In this document: positions 34,664 through 42,827 of the stretch, piece after piece
Position numbering within the stretch: position 1 is the first letter of the stretch
Layout of the letters: each line of letters begins with the position of its first letter
Origin: Burkholderiaceae bacterium
GTDB lineage: Bacteria > Pseudomonadota > Gammaproteobacteria > Burkholderiales > Burkholderiaceae_C
DNA length: 64,000 nucleotides
Assembly: GCA_026125795.1 (NCBI GenBank)
Contig: JAHCKM010000001.1
Span: 806,001-870,000 of the forward strand
Reading direction: 5' to 3'
The notes under the pieces: generated by a model
The model's input: only the letters and a program-made list of their open reading frames with translations
Told to the model about the DNA's origin: nothing
Databases searched by the model: none
Position numbers and translations under genes: made by a program

Positions 34664-35992
34664 TCAGGCCGGGCGGTGGTCGATCACGCGCACGGTCTTG
34701 TAGCCGACGCGCGGCAGGTCGTCGTGGAACGAGACCTGCGTGGGCACGCCGAGTTCGGTGTCGAGGTGGTGCTGCAGGCGCTGCGCCATGGCGCCGGCTT
34801 CGGCGTCCGGCAGTGCCGGCGGGCGCAGCAGGCGCACGGCCAGCGTCGGCGGCGCCGGCGCGTGGCGCACGAGCGAGAACTCCAGGTTGCGGCCGTCGGC
34901 GCTGCGCGACAGCGCCGTCTCCACCTCGAACGGATAGACCGCCGTGTCGCGCACCGGCACGCGGTTGGCCACGCGGTCGAGCAGCGTGAAGCGGCGCGAC
35001 GTGCGGCCGCAGCGGCACGCGCCCGGATGCACGCGCACCATGTCCTCGGTGCGCCAGCGCAGGTGCGGCGTGGCGCGGCGGTAGAAGTCGGTGATGACCA
35101 TCTCGCCGACGGCGCCGTCGGCCGCAGTGCGGCCGGTGGCCGGGTCGATCACCTCGACCAGCGTCATGTCCTCGCCGTGCCAGTGCTCGCCGTCGTGGGC
35201 CTCGCACTCGCCCGAGAAGAGGTTGAAGTCCGAGCCCTGGCCCGACAGCGTGCAGACCTCGATGCCCTGCTCGGCGCGAAACTGTTCGCGCGCCTCGGGC
35301 CCGAGCGCCGCGCCCATCAGGATCGCCCGCCGGTACGGCAGCGCGGGCGTACCGGCCCGCGCCGCGGGCAGCGTGCGTGCGTGCTGCGCCATCGCGCGCA
35401 GCGTCGAGACGCCGGCCTGCAGGAAGCTCGGCCCGAGCGCACGCGCCGCATCGACGTAGCGCGCGACCTGCGCGGGCTCGTGGTTGTCGCGCACGATCCA
35501 GCGCACGCCGACGCGCTGCGCCGCGAGGCGGAAGATGTCGGCTGCCGGCGTGAACGGCGTCACCAGCAGGTGCAGCACGTCGTCGGGCCGCATGCCGGCG
35601 GCCCAGTACAGGCGGGCCAGCATCTCGGTGTTGCGGTCCAGGTCCTGCGCGTCGAAGGCCTGGTAGGTCTGGCGCCCGCTGGTGCCGGCGGACGGACCGG
35701 CGAGCACCAGCGTCTCGCGCGGCACGCACAGGTGCGGCAGGGCGCTCGCGTGGCGGTCCATCGCCGCGCGCAGGTCGTCCTTGGTGGTCAGCGGCACCGC
35801 GGCGGAGAAGTCTTCGAGCGTGCGCACCGCGCGCGCATCGATGCCCGCGAGCCGTTCGCGGTACATCGGCGAGCGCGCGCCGACCCATGCCAGCAGCGAT
35901 CGCAGGCCACGCAACTGCCGCGCGGCGCGCGCGTCGGGAGCCATCGCCTCGGCGGCGGCGTGCCACATCGGGCGCTTCGCGTCGCCCGTCAC
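34664..35992 (-). CDS. PaaK-type acyl/aryl-CoA ligase
   Basis: A 442-residue adenylate-forming enzyme of the phenylacetate-CoA ligase group, close to the usual PaaK length. The ATP loop is PSAGTSGRQTYQAF (about residues 97-110). The central Asp/Glu blocks are TLSGQGSDFNLFSGECEAHD and EMVITDFYRRATPHLRWRTEDM. A cysteine cluster (CRCG) follows, as in PaaK relatives, and the C-terminal domain ends VGYKTVRVIDHRP with the adenylation lysine. The GTG start at 35992 overlaps the DUF35 stop (GTGA). It probably activates the pathway's free acid to a CoA thioester at the expense of ATP. Confidence 0.85.
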   Translation of the reverse strand: MTGDAKRPMWHAAAEAMAPDARAARQLRGLRSLLAWVGARSPMYRERLAGIDARAVRTLEDFSAAVPLTTKDDLRAAMDRHASALPHLCVPRETLVLAGPSAGTSGRQTYQAFDAQDLDRNTEMLARLYWAAGMRPDDVLHLLVTPFTPAADIFRLAAQRVGVRWIVRDNHEPAQVARYVDAARALGPSFLQAGVSTLRAMAQHARTLPAARAGTPALPYRRAILMGAALGPEAREQFRAEQGIEVCTLSGQGSDFNLFSGECEAHDGEHWHGEDMTLVEVIDPATGRTAADGAVGEMVITDFYRRATPHLRWRTEDMVRVHPGACRCGRTSRRFTLLDRVANRVPVRDTAVYPFEVETALSRSADGRNLEFSLVRHAPAPPTLAVRLLRPPALPDAEAGAMAQRLQHHLDTELGVPTQVSFHDDLPRVGYKTVRVIDHRPA

Positions 35993-36417
35993 GGCACGAG
36001 CCTGAACACCGGCAGCGGCACCTCGCGCACGGGGAAGGCCACCTGCACGCGCCGGTCGATGGCCATGTCCTCGGGCCGGCCTTCGATCTCCGCGAACAGG
36101 AACCAGTCCTCGTCGAGCCGCACCAGGCCGATCGTGTAGGGCGCGCGCGCCTGCCACACCTTCGACGGCGGCCGGTGCACGACCGAGCAGCTGTAGATGC
36201 TGCCGTCGCCCTTCGACTGCTCCCAGTCCGGCGTCGCGCCCGCGTCGCACATCGGGCAGATCGAGCGCGGTGGGAAGATCGCGCCGCGGCAGGCCGGGCA
36301 GCGCTGGAACAGCAGCCGCCCTTCCTTCACCCCGGCCCAGTAGGGCAGGGCGTCCTGCGTGACGCGCGGCGTCGGGAACGTGTCGGTGTAGTCGGCGGCT
36401 TCGCCTTGTTCGAGCAT
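35989..36417 (-). CDS. DUF35 (zinc ribbon/OB-fold) protein
   Basis: A 142-residue protein with an N-terminal zinc ribbon of two CxxC pairs (CPAC and CPMC) and a C-terminal OB fold (IYSCSVVHRPPSKVWQARAP, YTIGLVRLDEDWFLFAEIEG). DUF35 proteins form obligate complexes with thiolase-like partners, for example ChsH2 with the Ltp2 aldolase in steroid side-chain breakdown. GAGGAG lies before the ATG. The thiolase-like gene lies immediately upstream (11 bases), as expected for a complex. Confidence 0.88.
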   Translation of the reverse strand: MLEQGEAADYTDTFPTPRVTQDALPYWAGVKEGRLLFQRCPACRGAIFPPRSICPMCDAGATPDWEQSKGDGSIYSCSVVHRPPSKVWQARAPYTIGLVRLDEDWFLFAEIEGRPEDMAIDRRVQVAFPVREVPLPVFRLVP

Positions 36418-36428
36418 CGTGGCTCTCC

Positions 36429-37676
36429 TCAACCGGCTTCGGTGCCGAGGATCACGGCGCTGTGGCAGGCGAGCATGCCGCCGGCCGAATAGGCCATCGT
36501 GCGCTTCGGAGTGTTGCCGGCGAGCCGCCCGAGCGGATTGCCGCGCAACTGGCGCACCGCCTCGACCAGCGAGTCGGCCGCGACCGAGATGCCGGGCTGG
36601 CCGAAGCCCATCCAGCCGCCGTTGGTGTCGACCGGGAAGTCGCCGCCCGGGCGCATGCGCCCGCTGCGCACCAGGTCCATCGCACGGCCCTTCGGCGCGA
36701 AGCCGAGGTCCTCGAGCTGCACCAGCACCGTGTGCGAGAAGTTGCCGGCCAGCTGCGCCATCTGCATGTCGGCGGGCGTCATGTCGGCCATCGCGTAGGC
36801 CTCGCGCGCGGCATGCGCGGCGCCTGTCGTCGTGATCGCGGGGAGCGGGCCGAGCGGCACGCTGCTGCGGCGCAGGTTGATGCGCTCGCACAGGTACTCG
36901 TGCGTGGTGCAGGTGCCGAAGCCGTGGATGTAGATCGGCCGGATCGCCGGGTTCGCGCGCGCCGCGGCCTTCGCGCGCTCGGCGCTCGTGACGACGAAGG
37001 CGCCCGCCGTGCCGCCCGGCCCCCAGGTGGCGCACATCCAGCGCCGCAGCGGCGACGAGATGTAGGGCGAGCGCATCACCTGCTCGACGGTGATCAGGCC
37101 GTGCCTGCGCTTGGCCGCCTTCGGGTGATGCACCGCCCACTCCTGGCGCTGCACCGCGACTTCGGCGAAGTCCTCCTCGGTCACGCCGAACTCGTGCATG
37201 TAGCGGCTGGCGAGCTGGGCGTAGATGGTCGGGATCGTCGGGCCGTAGGGGAACTCGAACTGCGGGCAGGCGTCGGTGGCGGCGCCGACCGCGGTGGCGT
37301 CGATGAACAGCTCCACCGCGTCGGCCTGCACGCACAGCACGTGGTCGGCCGCGCCGGCGGCGATCGCCAGCGCCGCCTGGCCCAGCATCGCGTTGACGCC
37401 GGCACCGTGGAAGGTTAGCTCGGTGGTCATGCGCACCGGCATCTGCAGGTGCGAGGCGAAGATGTTGTTCCACTGCGGGCGGCGGTCGGCCCACGGCGAG
37501 CGGCCCGTCAGCAGGATGTCGATCTGGTCCTTGCGGATGCCGGCATCGCGGAACGCCGCCCAGCTCGCCTCGGTGGCGAGCTGCAGCGGATCCTTCACGT
37601 TCTGCTTGTCGGCATAGGCGTCGCCCATGCCCAGCACGGCGGCAACCCGGCCGAGCGAGCGGTCCAGCGGCTTCAT
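36429..37676 (-). CDS. Thiolase-like protein (lipid-transfer/SCP-x type) without the thiolase catalytic residues
   Basis: A 415-residue thiolase-fold protein. The nucleophilic cysteine region reads TELTFHGAGVNAMLGQAALA, with no Cys. The normally conserved GHP motif near the C terminus is DTNGGWMGFGQPGIS, with Gln for His. Conventional thiolysis is therefore unlikely. Thiolase-like aldolases of the Ltp2 type lack these residues, use tyrosines and need a DUF35 partner, which is encoded next door. I infer a retro-aldol cleavage of a hydroxyacyl-CoA. The C terminus (MAYSAGGMLACHSAVILGTE) is intact. Confidence 0.87.
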   Translation of the reverse strand: MKPLDRSLGRVAAVLGMGDAYADKQNVKDPLQLATEASWAAFRDAGIRKDQIDILLTGRSPWADRRPQWNNIFASHLQMPVRMTTELTFHGAGVNAMLGQAALAIAAGAADHVLCVQADAVELFIDATAVGAATDACPQFEFPYGPTIPTIYAQLASRYMHEFGVTEEDFAEVAVQRQEWAVHHPKAAKRRHGLITVEQVMRSPYISSPLRRWMCATWGPGGTAGAFVVTSAERAKAAARANPAIRPIYIHGFGTCTTHEYLCERINLRRSSVPLGPLPAITTTGAAHAAREAYAMADMTPADMQMAQLAGNFSHTVLVQLEDLGFAPKGRAMDLVRSGRMRPGGDFPVDTNGGWMGFGQPGISVAADSLVEAVRQLRGNPLGRLAGNTPKRTMAYSAGGMLACHSAVILGTEAG

Positions 37677-37695
37677 GCGGTGTCCTCCGGTGGCG

Positions 37696-38853
37696 TCAGT
37701 CGCAGGGCAGGCCGAGCTGCTTGGCGATCACGCGCAGCTGGATCTCGTAGCTGCCCACGGTCACCGGCGCGACCAGCGCGTCCAGCGCCATGCGCATCGC
37801 CGGCAACTCCTCGGTGATGCCCCAGCCGCCGCCGATGTGCAGCGCGTCCTGCGTCACGCGGTAGACGGCCTGGGTCACGAACAGCTTGGCCGACGACACG
37901 TCGAGGATGATGTCCTTGACCGGCGCGCCGCTGTCCCAGCGCGCCGCGGCGTGGTACGTGAGGTGGCGCGAGGCCTCGACGTCCACGTGGCCCTGGGCGA
38001 GCTTGAAGGCGATACTCTGGTTCGCGCCGATCGGCTTGCCGAACTGCTGGCGCACCTTGGCGTAGTCCATCGCCCAGGCGAGCGCGGTCTGCATGTGGCC
38101 GAGCCAGCGGGCGGCGACCATCACGCGCTCGCGGTTGAAGCCCTCCATGATCGCGCCGAAGCCGGCCTTCAGCCGGCGCGACTCGCCGACGCGGGCGTTG
38201 TTGAGCATCACGCGGTAGGTCGGCACCGGGCGGTTGGCGTAGGTCCTGATCTGCGAGGTCTCGACCCCCGGCGTGTTGCGGTCCACCGCGAAGAAGTGCA
38301 TGCCGTGGCGGCCCTTGCTCGGGTCGGTGCGCGCGAGCACCGCCATCGTGTCGCAGTCGCCGCCCAGCGTGATGAAGGACTTGATGCCGTCGAGCACCCA
38401 GTCGTCGCCGTCGGGCCGCGCGGTGGTCTTCAGGTTCTGCACGTCGCTGCCCGCTTCGGGCTCGGTCACGGCCAGCGCGAGCAGCCGCTCGCCCGCGATG
38501 TTCTCGCGCACCATCGCATGGTGGCCTTCGTTGCCGTGCTCGGCGAGCAGCGAGCCGGCCACGCCCTGGATCAGCGCGACGATGGCGAGGTTCGGGTTCG
38601 CCTTGGCCTGCTCCTCGATCGAGATGGCCTCCTCGGTGACGCCGAGGTCGGCGCCGCCGAGCGACTCGGGGATGTGCAGGCCGACCAGCCCCGCCTTGGC
38701 GAGGGCGACGTAGAACTCGCGCGGGAACTTCGCCTCGCGATCGGCCTGCTGCCAGCGCGGCTTGATCTCGCGCTCGGCGAACTTGCGGCACATGTCGCGG
38801 AAGGCCTCGCGGTCGACGCTGTTGGCGGGAATGCGGCGTTCGGGCTGGTTCAT
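37696..38853 (-). CDS. Acyl-CoA dehydrogenase (isovaleryl/long-chain type base)
   Basis: A 385-residue acyl-CoA dehydrogenase. The flavin motif is LAVTEPEAGSDVQNLKTTA, and IKSFITLGGDCDTMAVLART follows. The glutamate in FNRERVMVAARWLG is in the isovaleryl/long-chain base position; the C-terminal motif VGSYEIQLRVIAKQLGL has Gly at the other. The ATG at 38853 lacks an obvious ribosome site. It lies 26 bases after the MaoC gene and 19 before the thiolase-like gene, giving the order hydratase, dehydrogenase, cleavage enzyme. Confidence 0.92.
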   Translation of the reverse strand: MNQPERRIPANSVDREAFRDMCRKFAEREIKPRWQQADREAKFPREFYVALAKAGLVGLHIPESLGGADLGVTEEAISIEEQAKANPNLAIVALIQGVAGSLLAEHGNEGHHAMVRENIAGERLLALAVTEPEAGSDVQNLKTTARPDGDDWVLDGIKSFITLGGDCDTMAVLARTDPSKGRHGMHFFAVDRNTPGVETSQIRTYANRPVPTYRVMLNNARVGESRRLKAGFGAIMEGFNRERVMVAARWLGHMQTALAWAMDYAKVRQQFGKPIGANQSIAFKLAQGHVDVEASRHLTYHAAARWDSGAPVKDIILDVSSAKLFVTQAVYRVTQDALHIGGGWGITEELPAMRMALDALVAPVTVGSYEIQLRVIAKQLGLPCD

Positions 38854-38879
38854 GGGCGTGGCGATGGGCGATGGGGGGA

Positions 38880-39350
38880 TCACGCGCGGCCGGCGGACGC
38901 GCGGGAGACGAGCACGCTGGCCGTGCCGCGCTGCGCCAGCGACCCGTCGGCGGCGAGGACGCGGAACTCCAGCTCGACCGCGCCCGCGCTGGCGGCCTTG
39001 GACGCGCTCACGTCGAGGACCGTGCACTCGACCACCACGCGGTCGCCGACGAACACCGGGCCGTAGAAGCGCCAACCGCCGATTCCCAGCAGAACCTGCA
39101 GCGCCTCGCCGAACACGCCGCCGAGCTGCGCGAGCACCTTGGCGACGACCAGCGGGCCGTGCGCGATCAGGCGGCCGTAGCGCGTGTTGCGCGCGAACTC
39201 GGCGTCGACGTGGATCGGATGGCGTGCCTCGAGCAGTTCGGCGTAGCCGGCGACGAGCTCGGCGCTGCAGTCGAACGCGGGCATGCCCAGGCGCATGCCC
39301 GGGCGCACGTCGCCGAGCCAGAGGGAGCCGGTGGTGTGCACGGGCGTCAT
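38880..39350 (-). CDS. MaoC-like hydratase
   Basis: A 156-residue hotdog protein of the MaoC family. FDCSAELVAGYAELLEARHP and the hydratase-like block HIDAEFARNTRYG-type sequence (IHVDAEFARNTRYGRLIAHG) are present. The C-terminal half has VFVGDRVVVECTVLDVSAS. The ATG overlaps the Bug receptor stop by ATGA. In steroid and other acyl-CoA pathways such MaoC proteins hydrate the double bond made by acyl-CoA dehydrogenases and sometimes work with DUF35 complexes. Confidence 0.85.
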   Translation of the reverse strand: MTPVHTTGSLWLGDVRPGMRLGMPAFDCSAELVAGYAELLEARHPIHVDAEFARNTRYGRLIAHGPLVVAKVLAQLGGVFGEALQVLLGIGGWRFYGPVFVGDRVVVECTVLDVSASKAASAGAVELEFRVLAADGSLAQRGTASVLVSRASAGRA

Positions 39351-40327
39351 TCCGGCTGGATGCCGAATTCCTTGATCAGACGCACGTAGCTCTGCGACTG
39401 TTCGCGCGCAAAGGCAGCGAGTGCCTGCGGCGTCGAAGGCGTCGCCTCCAGGCCGAGCGCGAGCAGCCGCGCACGCAGGTCGGGCTGGTTGAGGACCTTG
39501 GTGACTTCGCGGTTCAGCCGCTCGACCGCCTCGGCCGGCAGACCCGCCGGGCCGAACAGGCCGAACCAGGCCGGCATGTCGGCGATGCCGCGCAGGCCCG
39601 CCTCGGCGATCGTCGGCACGTCGGGGAAGAGCGCGGTGCGTTGCAGCGCGGTGGCGAGCAGCGCGCGCACCTTGCCGCCCTTGACCTGCGCCGACGCGGT
39701 CACGACATCGGTGAACATCCACTGCACCTGTCCGCCGATGAGGTCGATCAGTGCCGGCGGCGTCGACTTGTAGGGCACGTGCGTCATCTCGACGCCGATT
39801 GACCGCGCCAGCATGCCGCCGTACAGCACGCCGCCCAGGTTGCCGCTGCCGTAGTTCAGCTTGCCGGGGTTGGCGCGGGCGTGGTCGAAGAACTCGCCGA
39901 TCGTCTTCCACGGTTTGTCCGCCGCGACCACCAGCACGTACGACGTGGCCGCCAGCCGCGTGATCGGCGTGAAGTCCCGGAACGGGTCGAACGGCACGTT
40001 GCGCTGCACGCCGGCCGGGTTGGCGACGATCGAGTTCGTGGCGGCGACGAGGGTGTAGCCGTCGGGCGCGGACTTGGCTACATGGTCGAGCGCGAGCGTG
40101 GTGAGAGCGCCCGGGCGGTTGTCGATGACGACGCTCTGGCCGAGCGCGGCCGCGAGCGGCTCGGCCACGAGGCGCATCAGGGTGTCGGTCGCCGAGCCGG
40201 GCCCGAACGGCAGCACCAGGCGCACCGCGCGCTCGGGGTAGGCGGCGAGCGCGGCAATGGGCGTCAGCGCCAGGGCGGCCGGCAGTGCCAGCAGGGCGCG
40301 GCGCCTCGGGTGCTTGCGAAGGTTCAT
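39347..40327 (-). CDS. Bug-type (TctC family) periplasmic solute receptor
   Basis: A 326-residue Bug receptor and the first gene of the long minus-strand operon. The signal peptide MNLRKHPRRRALLALPAALA ends near ALA (residue 28). Mature motifs: YPERAVRLVLPFGPGSATDT, IDNRPGALTTLALDHVAKSA, HVPYKSTPPALIDLIGGQVQ. GGAGA lies six bases before the ATG at 40327. As the leading gene it may bring the pathway substrate, or report it, to the cell. Divergent from the nitronate monooxygenase at 40459. Confidence 0.9.
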   Translation of the reverse strand: MNLRKHPRRRALLALPAALALTPIAALAAYPERAVRLVLPFGPGSATDTLMRLVAEPLAAALGQSVVIDNRPGALTTLALDHVAKSAPDGYTLVAATNSIVANPAGVQRNVPFDPFRDFTPITRLAATSYVLVVAADKPWKTIGEFFDHARANPGKLNYGSGNLGGVLYGGMLARSIGVEMTHVPYKSTPPALIDLIGGQVQWMFTDVVTASAQVKGGKVRALLATALQRTALFPDVPTIAEAGLRGIADMPAWFGLFGPAGLPAEAVERLNREVTKVLNQPDLRARLLALGLEATPSTPQALAAFAREQSQSYVRLIKEFGIQPE

Positions 40328-40389
40328 GCCAGTCTCCGGTATCGCGGGCCCGGGCAGGGCGCCGCTCTGTGTGTTGTGTTGGATCTCGT

Positions 40390-40428
40390 TTAACGGACAA
40401 ACGTTTGGTAGTCCGTCTGCGTGATAAT
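40390..40428 (+). promoter_or_regulatory. Operator-like element and -10 box between Bug operon and nitronate monooxygenase
   Basis: TTAACGG (40390-40396), seven bases and TTTGGT (40404-40409) match the spacing of the element at 58871. Inside lies the perfect palindrome CAAACGTTTG (40398-40407). GATAAT at 40423-40428 is a fair -10 box for the plus-strand operon. The element also sits 63 bases upstream of the minus-strand Bug start, so it could control both sides. Confidence 0.5.
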
Positions 40429-40458
40429 AGCTCGACCGAGACCACACCGGGTGCCCCG

Positions 40459-41577
40459 ATGGACAACCCTCTCTGTCGCATGTTCGGCATCGACGTGCCG
40501 ATCTTTGCCTTCTCCCACTGCCGCGACGTCGTGGTCGAGGTGTCCAAGGCCGGCGGCCTGGGTGTGCTCGGCCTCGCTCGCATGCACCCCGACCGCGTGG
40601 AGGAGGACCTGCGCTGGATCGACGCGCACATCGGCGGGCGGCCCTACGGCGTGGACGTGCTGATGCCCACCACCTTCGACGCCGCCGCCGAGGGCGAGGC
40701 CAAGCACCATGCGGAGGAGTTGTTCCCGCCTGCGCACCTAGCCTTCGTGCGCGAGATGCTCGACCGCGCCGGCGTGCCGCCGCTGCCGGCGGACGAGGCC
40801 GCGCGCATCGAGCGCGAGTTGGTTTCGTCGTTCAACTTCACCCGCGCCGAGAGCTCGGCGATGATCGACAAGGCCTTCGAGCATCCGATCAAGCTGATCG
40901 TCAACGCGCTCGGCTCGCCGCCGCCCGAGCTCGTGCAGCGCGCGCACGCGCGCGGCGTCAAGGTGGCGGCGCTGGCCGGCTCGCCCAAGCACGCGATGCG
41001 GCACCGCGACGCGGGCTGCGACTTCGTCATCGCCGTCGGCACCGAGGCCGGCGGGCATACCGGCCAGACGACGTCTCTGGTGCTGTGGCCGCGCATCGTG
41101 GACGCGGTCGCGCCGCTGCCGGTGCTCGGCGGCGGCGGGGTCGGGCGCGGACGCCAGCTCGCCGCGGCCCTCGCGCTCGGCTGCGAGGGCGTCTGGTGCG
41201 GATCGGTCTGGCTCAAGACCGTGCAGAGCGAGGTGACGCCCGAGATCAAGGCGCGCCTGTTCGCCGCCGGCGCGGACGATGCCGTTCTCACGCGCAGCGT
41301 CACGGGCAAGCCCTGCCGGACGCTGCGCAGCGCCTTCACCGACGCCTGGGATGCCCCCGGCGCGCCGGCGCCGCTGCCCGCGCCGCTGCAGGCCATCCTG
41401 TGGTGGGGGCAGGGCCGCACGCGCGTCGAGCGCGTGCGCGCCAGCGAGTTCCTCACCTACCCTGTCGGGCAGATCGTCGCCGACCTGCGCGAGGAAACGT
41501 CGGTGCGGCAGGTGGTGCAGGACATGCTGAACGAACTGGCCGAGTGCAAGCAGCGTCTCGACCGCCTGCTCGATTGA
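40459..41577 (+). CDS. Nitronate monooxygenase family flavoprotein
   Basis: A 372-residue FMN-dependent TIM-barrel protein of the nitronate monooxygenase family. The N-terminal strand FGIDVPIFAFSHCRDVVVEV leads to GGLGVLGLARMHPDRVEEDL. The region with the catalytic histidine is GTEAGGHTGQTTSLVLWPRI, and the phosphate-binding loop is GGGGVGRGRQLAAALALGCEGVW. Members oxidise alkyl nitronates or act as enoyl-reductase-like enzymes, and their role in acyl-CoA clusters is not settled. The ATG at 40459 lacks a good ribosome site. It is the intact counterpart of the rearranged pseudogene at 15098-16202. Confidence 0.88.
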   Translation: MDNPLCRMFGIDVPIFAFSHCRDVVVEVSKAGGLGVLGLARMHPDRVEEDLRWIDAHIGGRPYGVDVLMPTTFDAAAEGEAKHHAEELFPPAHLAFVREMLDRAGVPPLPADEAARIERELVSSFNFTRAESSAMIDKAFEHPIKLIVNALGSPPPELVQRAHARGVKVAALAGSPKHAMRHRDAGCDFVIAVGTEAGGHTGQTTSLVLWPRIVDAVAPLPVLGGGGVGRGRQLAAALALGCEGVWCGSVWLKTVQSEVTPEIKARLFAAGADDAVLTRSVTGKPCRTLRSAFTDAWDAPGAPAPLPAPLQAILWWGQGRTRVERVRASEFLTYPVGQIVADLREETSVRQVVQDMLNELAECKQRLDRLLD

Positions 41578-41588
41578 AAGGAACGACG

Positions 41589-42761
41589 TTGGCACAGCAA
41601 GGTCAAGGGCCGCTCGCCGGCCTGAGAGTGGTGGAGTTCGCCGGCATCGGCCCCGGGCCGATGTGCGGCATGGTGCTTGCCGACCTGGGCGCGGAGGTGC
41701 TGCGCCTGGACCGCATGACACCCAGCGGGCTGGGCATCGAGAGGCCGCCGCGGTTCGACCTGCTCAACCGCGGCAAGCGCACGCTGTCGGTCGACCTGAA
41801 GTCGGCCGAGGGCGTCGCGTTCGCACAGCGCGTCGTCGCGTGCAGCGATGCGCTCGTGGAGGGCTTTCGGCCCGGCACGATGGAGCGGCTGGGCCTCGGC
41901 CCCGAGCCGTGCCTGGCCCGGCACCCCAAGCTGGTCTACGGGCGCGTCACCGGCTTCGGCCAGAGCGGGCCGCTCGCGCACGCGGCGGGCCACGACCTCA
42001 ACTACATCGCGCTGTCGGGCGCGCTGCATGCGATCGGCCGCGCCGGCGGCCCGCCGACGCCGCCGCTGAACCTGGTGGGCGACTTCGCCGGCGGCGGGCT
42101 GCTGCTCGCCTTCGGCATGCTTGCGGCGCTGTGGAACGTGCAGCGCGGCGGGGCAGGGCAGGTGGTCGACGCGGCGATGGTCGACGGCGCGGCGATGCTG
42201 ATGACCTCGCTGTTCGGCCTCCATGCCAGCGGCACGCACGACGGCCCGCGTGGCACCAACCTGCTCGACTCGGGCGCGCCGCACTACGAGGTGTACCGCT
42301 GCGCCGACGGCGAGTACGTGAGCGTGGCGCCGGTGGAGGCCAAGTTTCGCGCCGTGCTGCTCGAGCGCCTGGGCATGCCCGCCGGTGCGATCGACTTCGA
42401 CGACAGCGCGCGCTGGCCCGAGGCCAAGGCGCGGCTGGCGGCGATCTTCGCCACGCGCACGCGTGCGCAGTGGTGTGAGCGGCTCGAGGGCAGTGACGCC
42501 TGCTTCGCGCCGGTGCTCGGGCCGCTGGAGGCGCACGAACATGCCCACAACCAGGCACGAGCCACCTTCATCGAGCCGGGCGGCGTGCGTCAGCCGGCAC
42601 CGGCGCCGCGCTTCGTGGGCACGCCGACGGGCGAGCCGCGTCAGGCGCACGCCGACGACACGGCGGCTTTCGAGCAACTGCGGCGCTGGGGGGTGGCAGC
42701 GGCAGACATCGACACGCTCGCTGCGAGCGGGCGGCTGCGCCAGGGCGGACCGCGTCTGTGA
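41589..42761 (+). CDS. Alpha-methylacyl-CoA racemase
   Basis: A 390-residue class III CoA-transferase-fold enzyme with the racemase fingerprint: GIGPGPMCGMVLADLGAEVL, then H135-D136 in AGHDLNYIALSGALHAIGR, and D165 in NLVGDFAGGGLLLAFG. In the studied mycobacterial enzyme the corresponding His and Asp exchange the alpha proton of 2-methylacyl-CoA. The TTG start at 41589 is preceded by AAGGA six bases away and lies 11 bases after the nitronate monooxygenase stop. It implies that a branched (2-methyl) acid such as an isoprenoid or sterol side chain is degraded nearby. Confidence 0.9.
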   Translation: MAQQGQGPLAGLRVVEFAGIGPGPMCGMVLADLGAEVLRLDRMTPSGLGIERPPRFDLLNRGKRTLSVDLKSAEGVAFAQRVVACSDALVEGFRPGTMERLGLGPEPCLARHPKLVYGRVTGFGQSGPLAHAAGHDLNYIALSGALHAIGRAGGPPTPPLNLVGDFAGGGLLLAFGMLAALWNVQRGGAGQVVDAAMVDGAAMLMTSLFGLHASGTHDGPRGTNLLDSGAPHYEVYRCADGEYVSVAPVEAKFRAVLLERLGMPAGAIDFDDSARWPEAKARLAAIFATRTRAQWCERLEGSDACFAPVLGPLEAHEHAHNQARATFIEPGGVRQPAPAPRFVGTPTGEPRQAHADDTAAFEQLRRWGVAAADIDTLAASGRLRQGGPRL

Positions 42762-42827
42762 CCGCGGCCCGCCCGTTCGAAGACAACCCGCGCTGCGGTC
42801 GGCGCGGCCTCAGACAAGGAGCCATCC

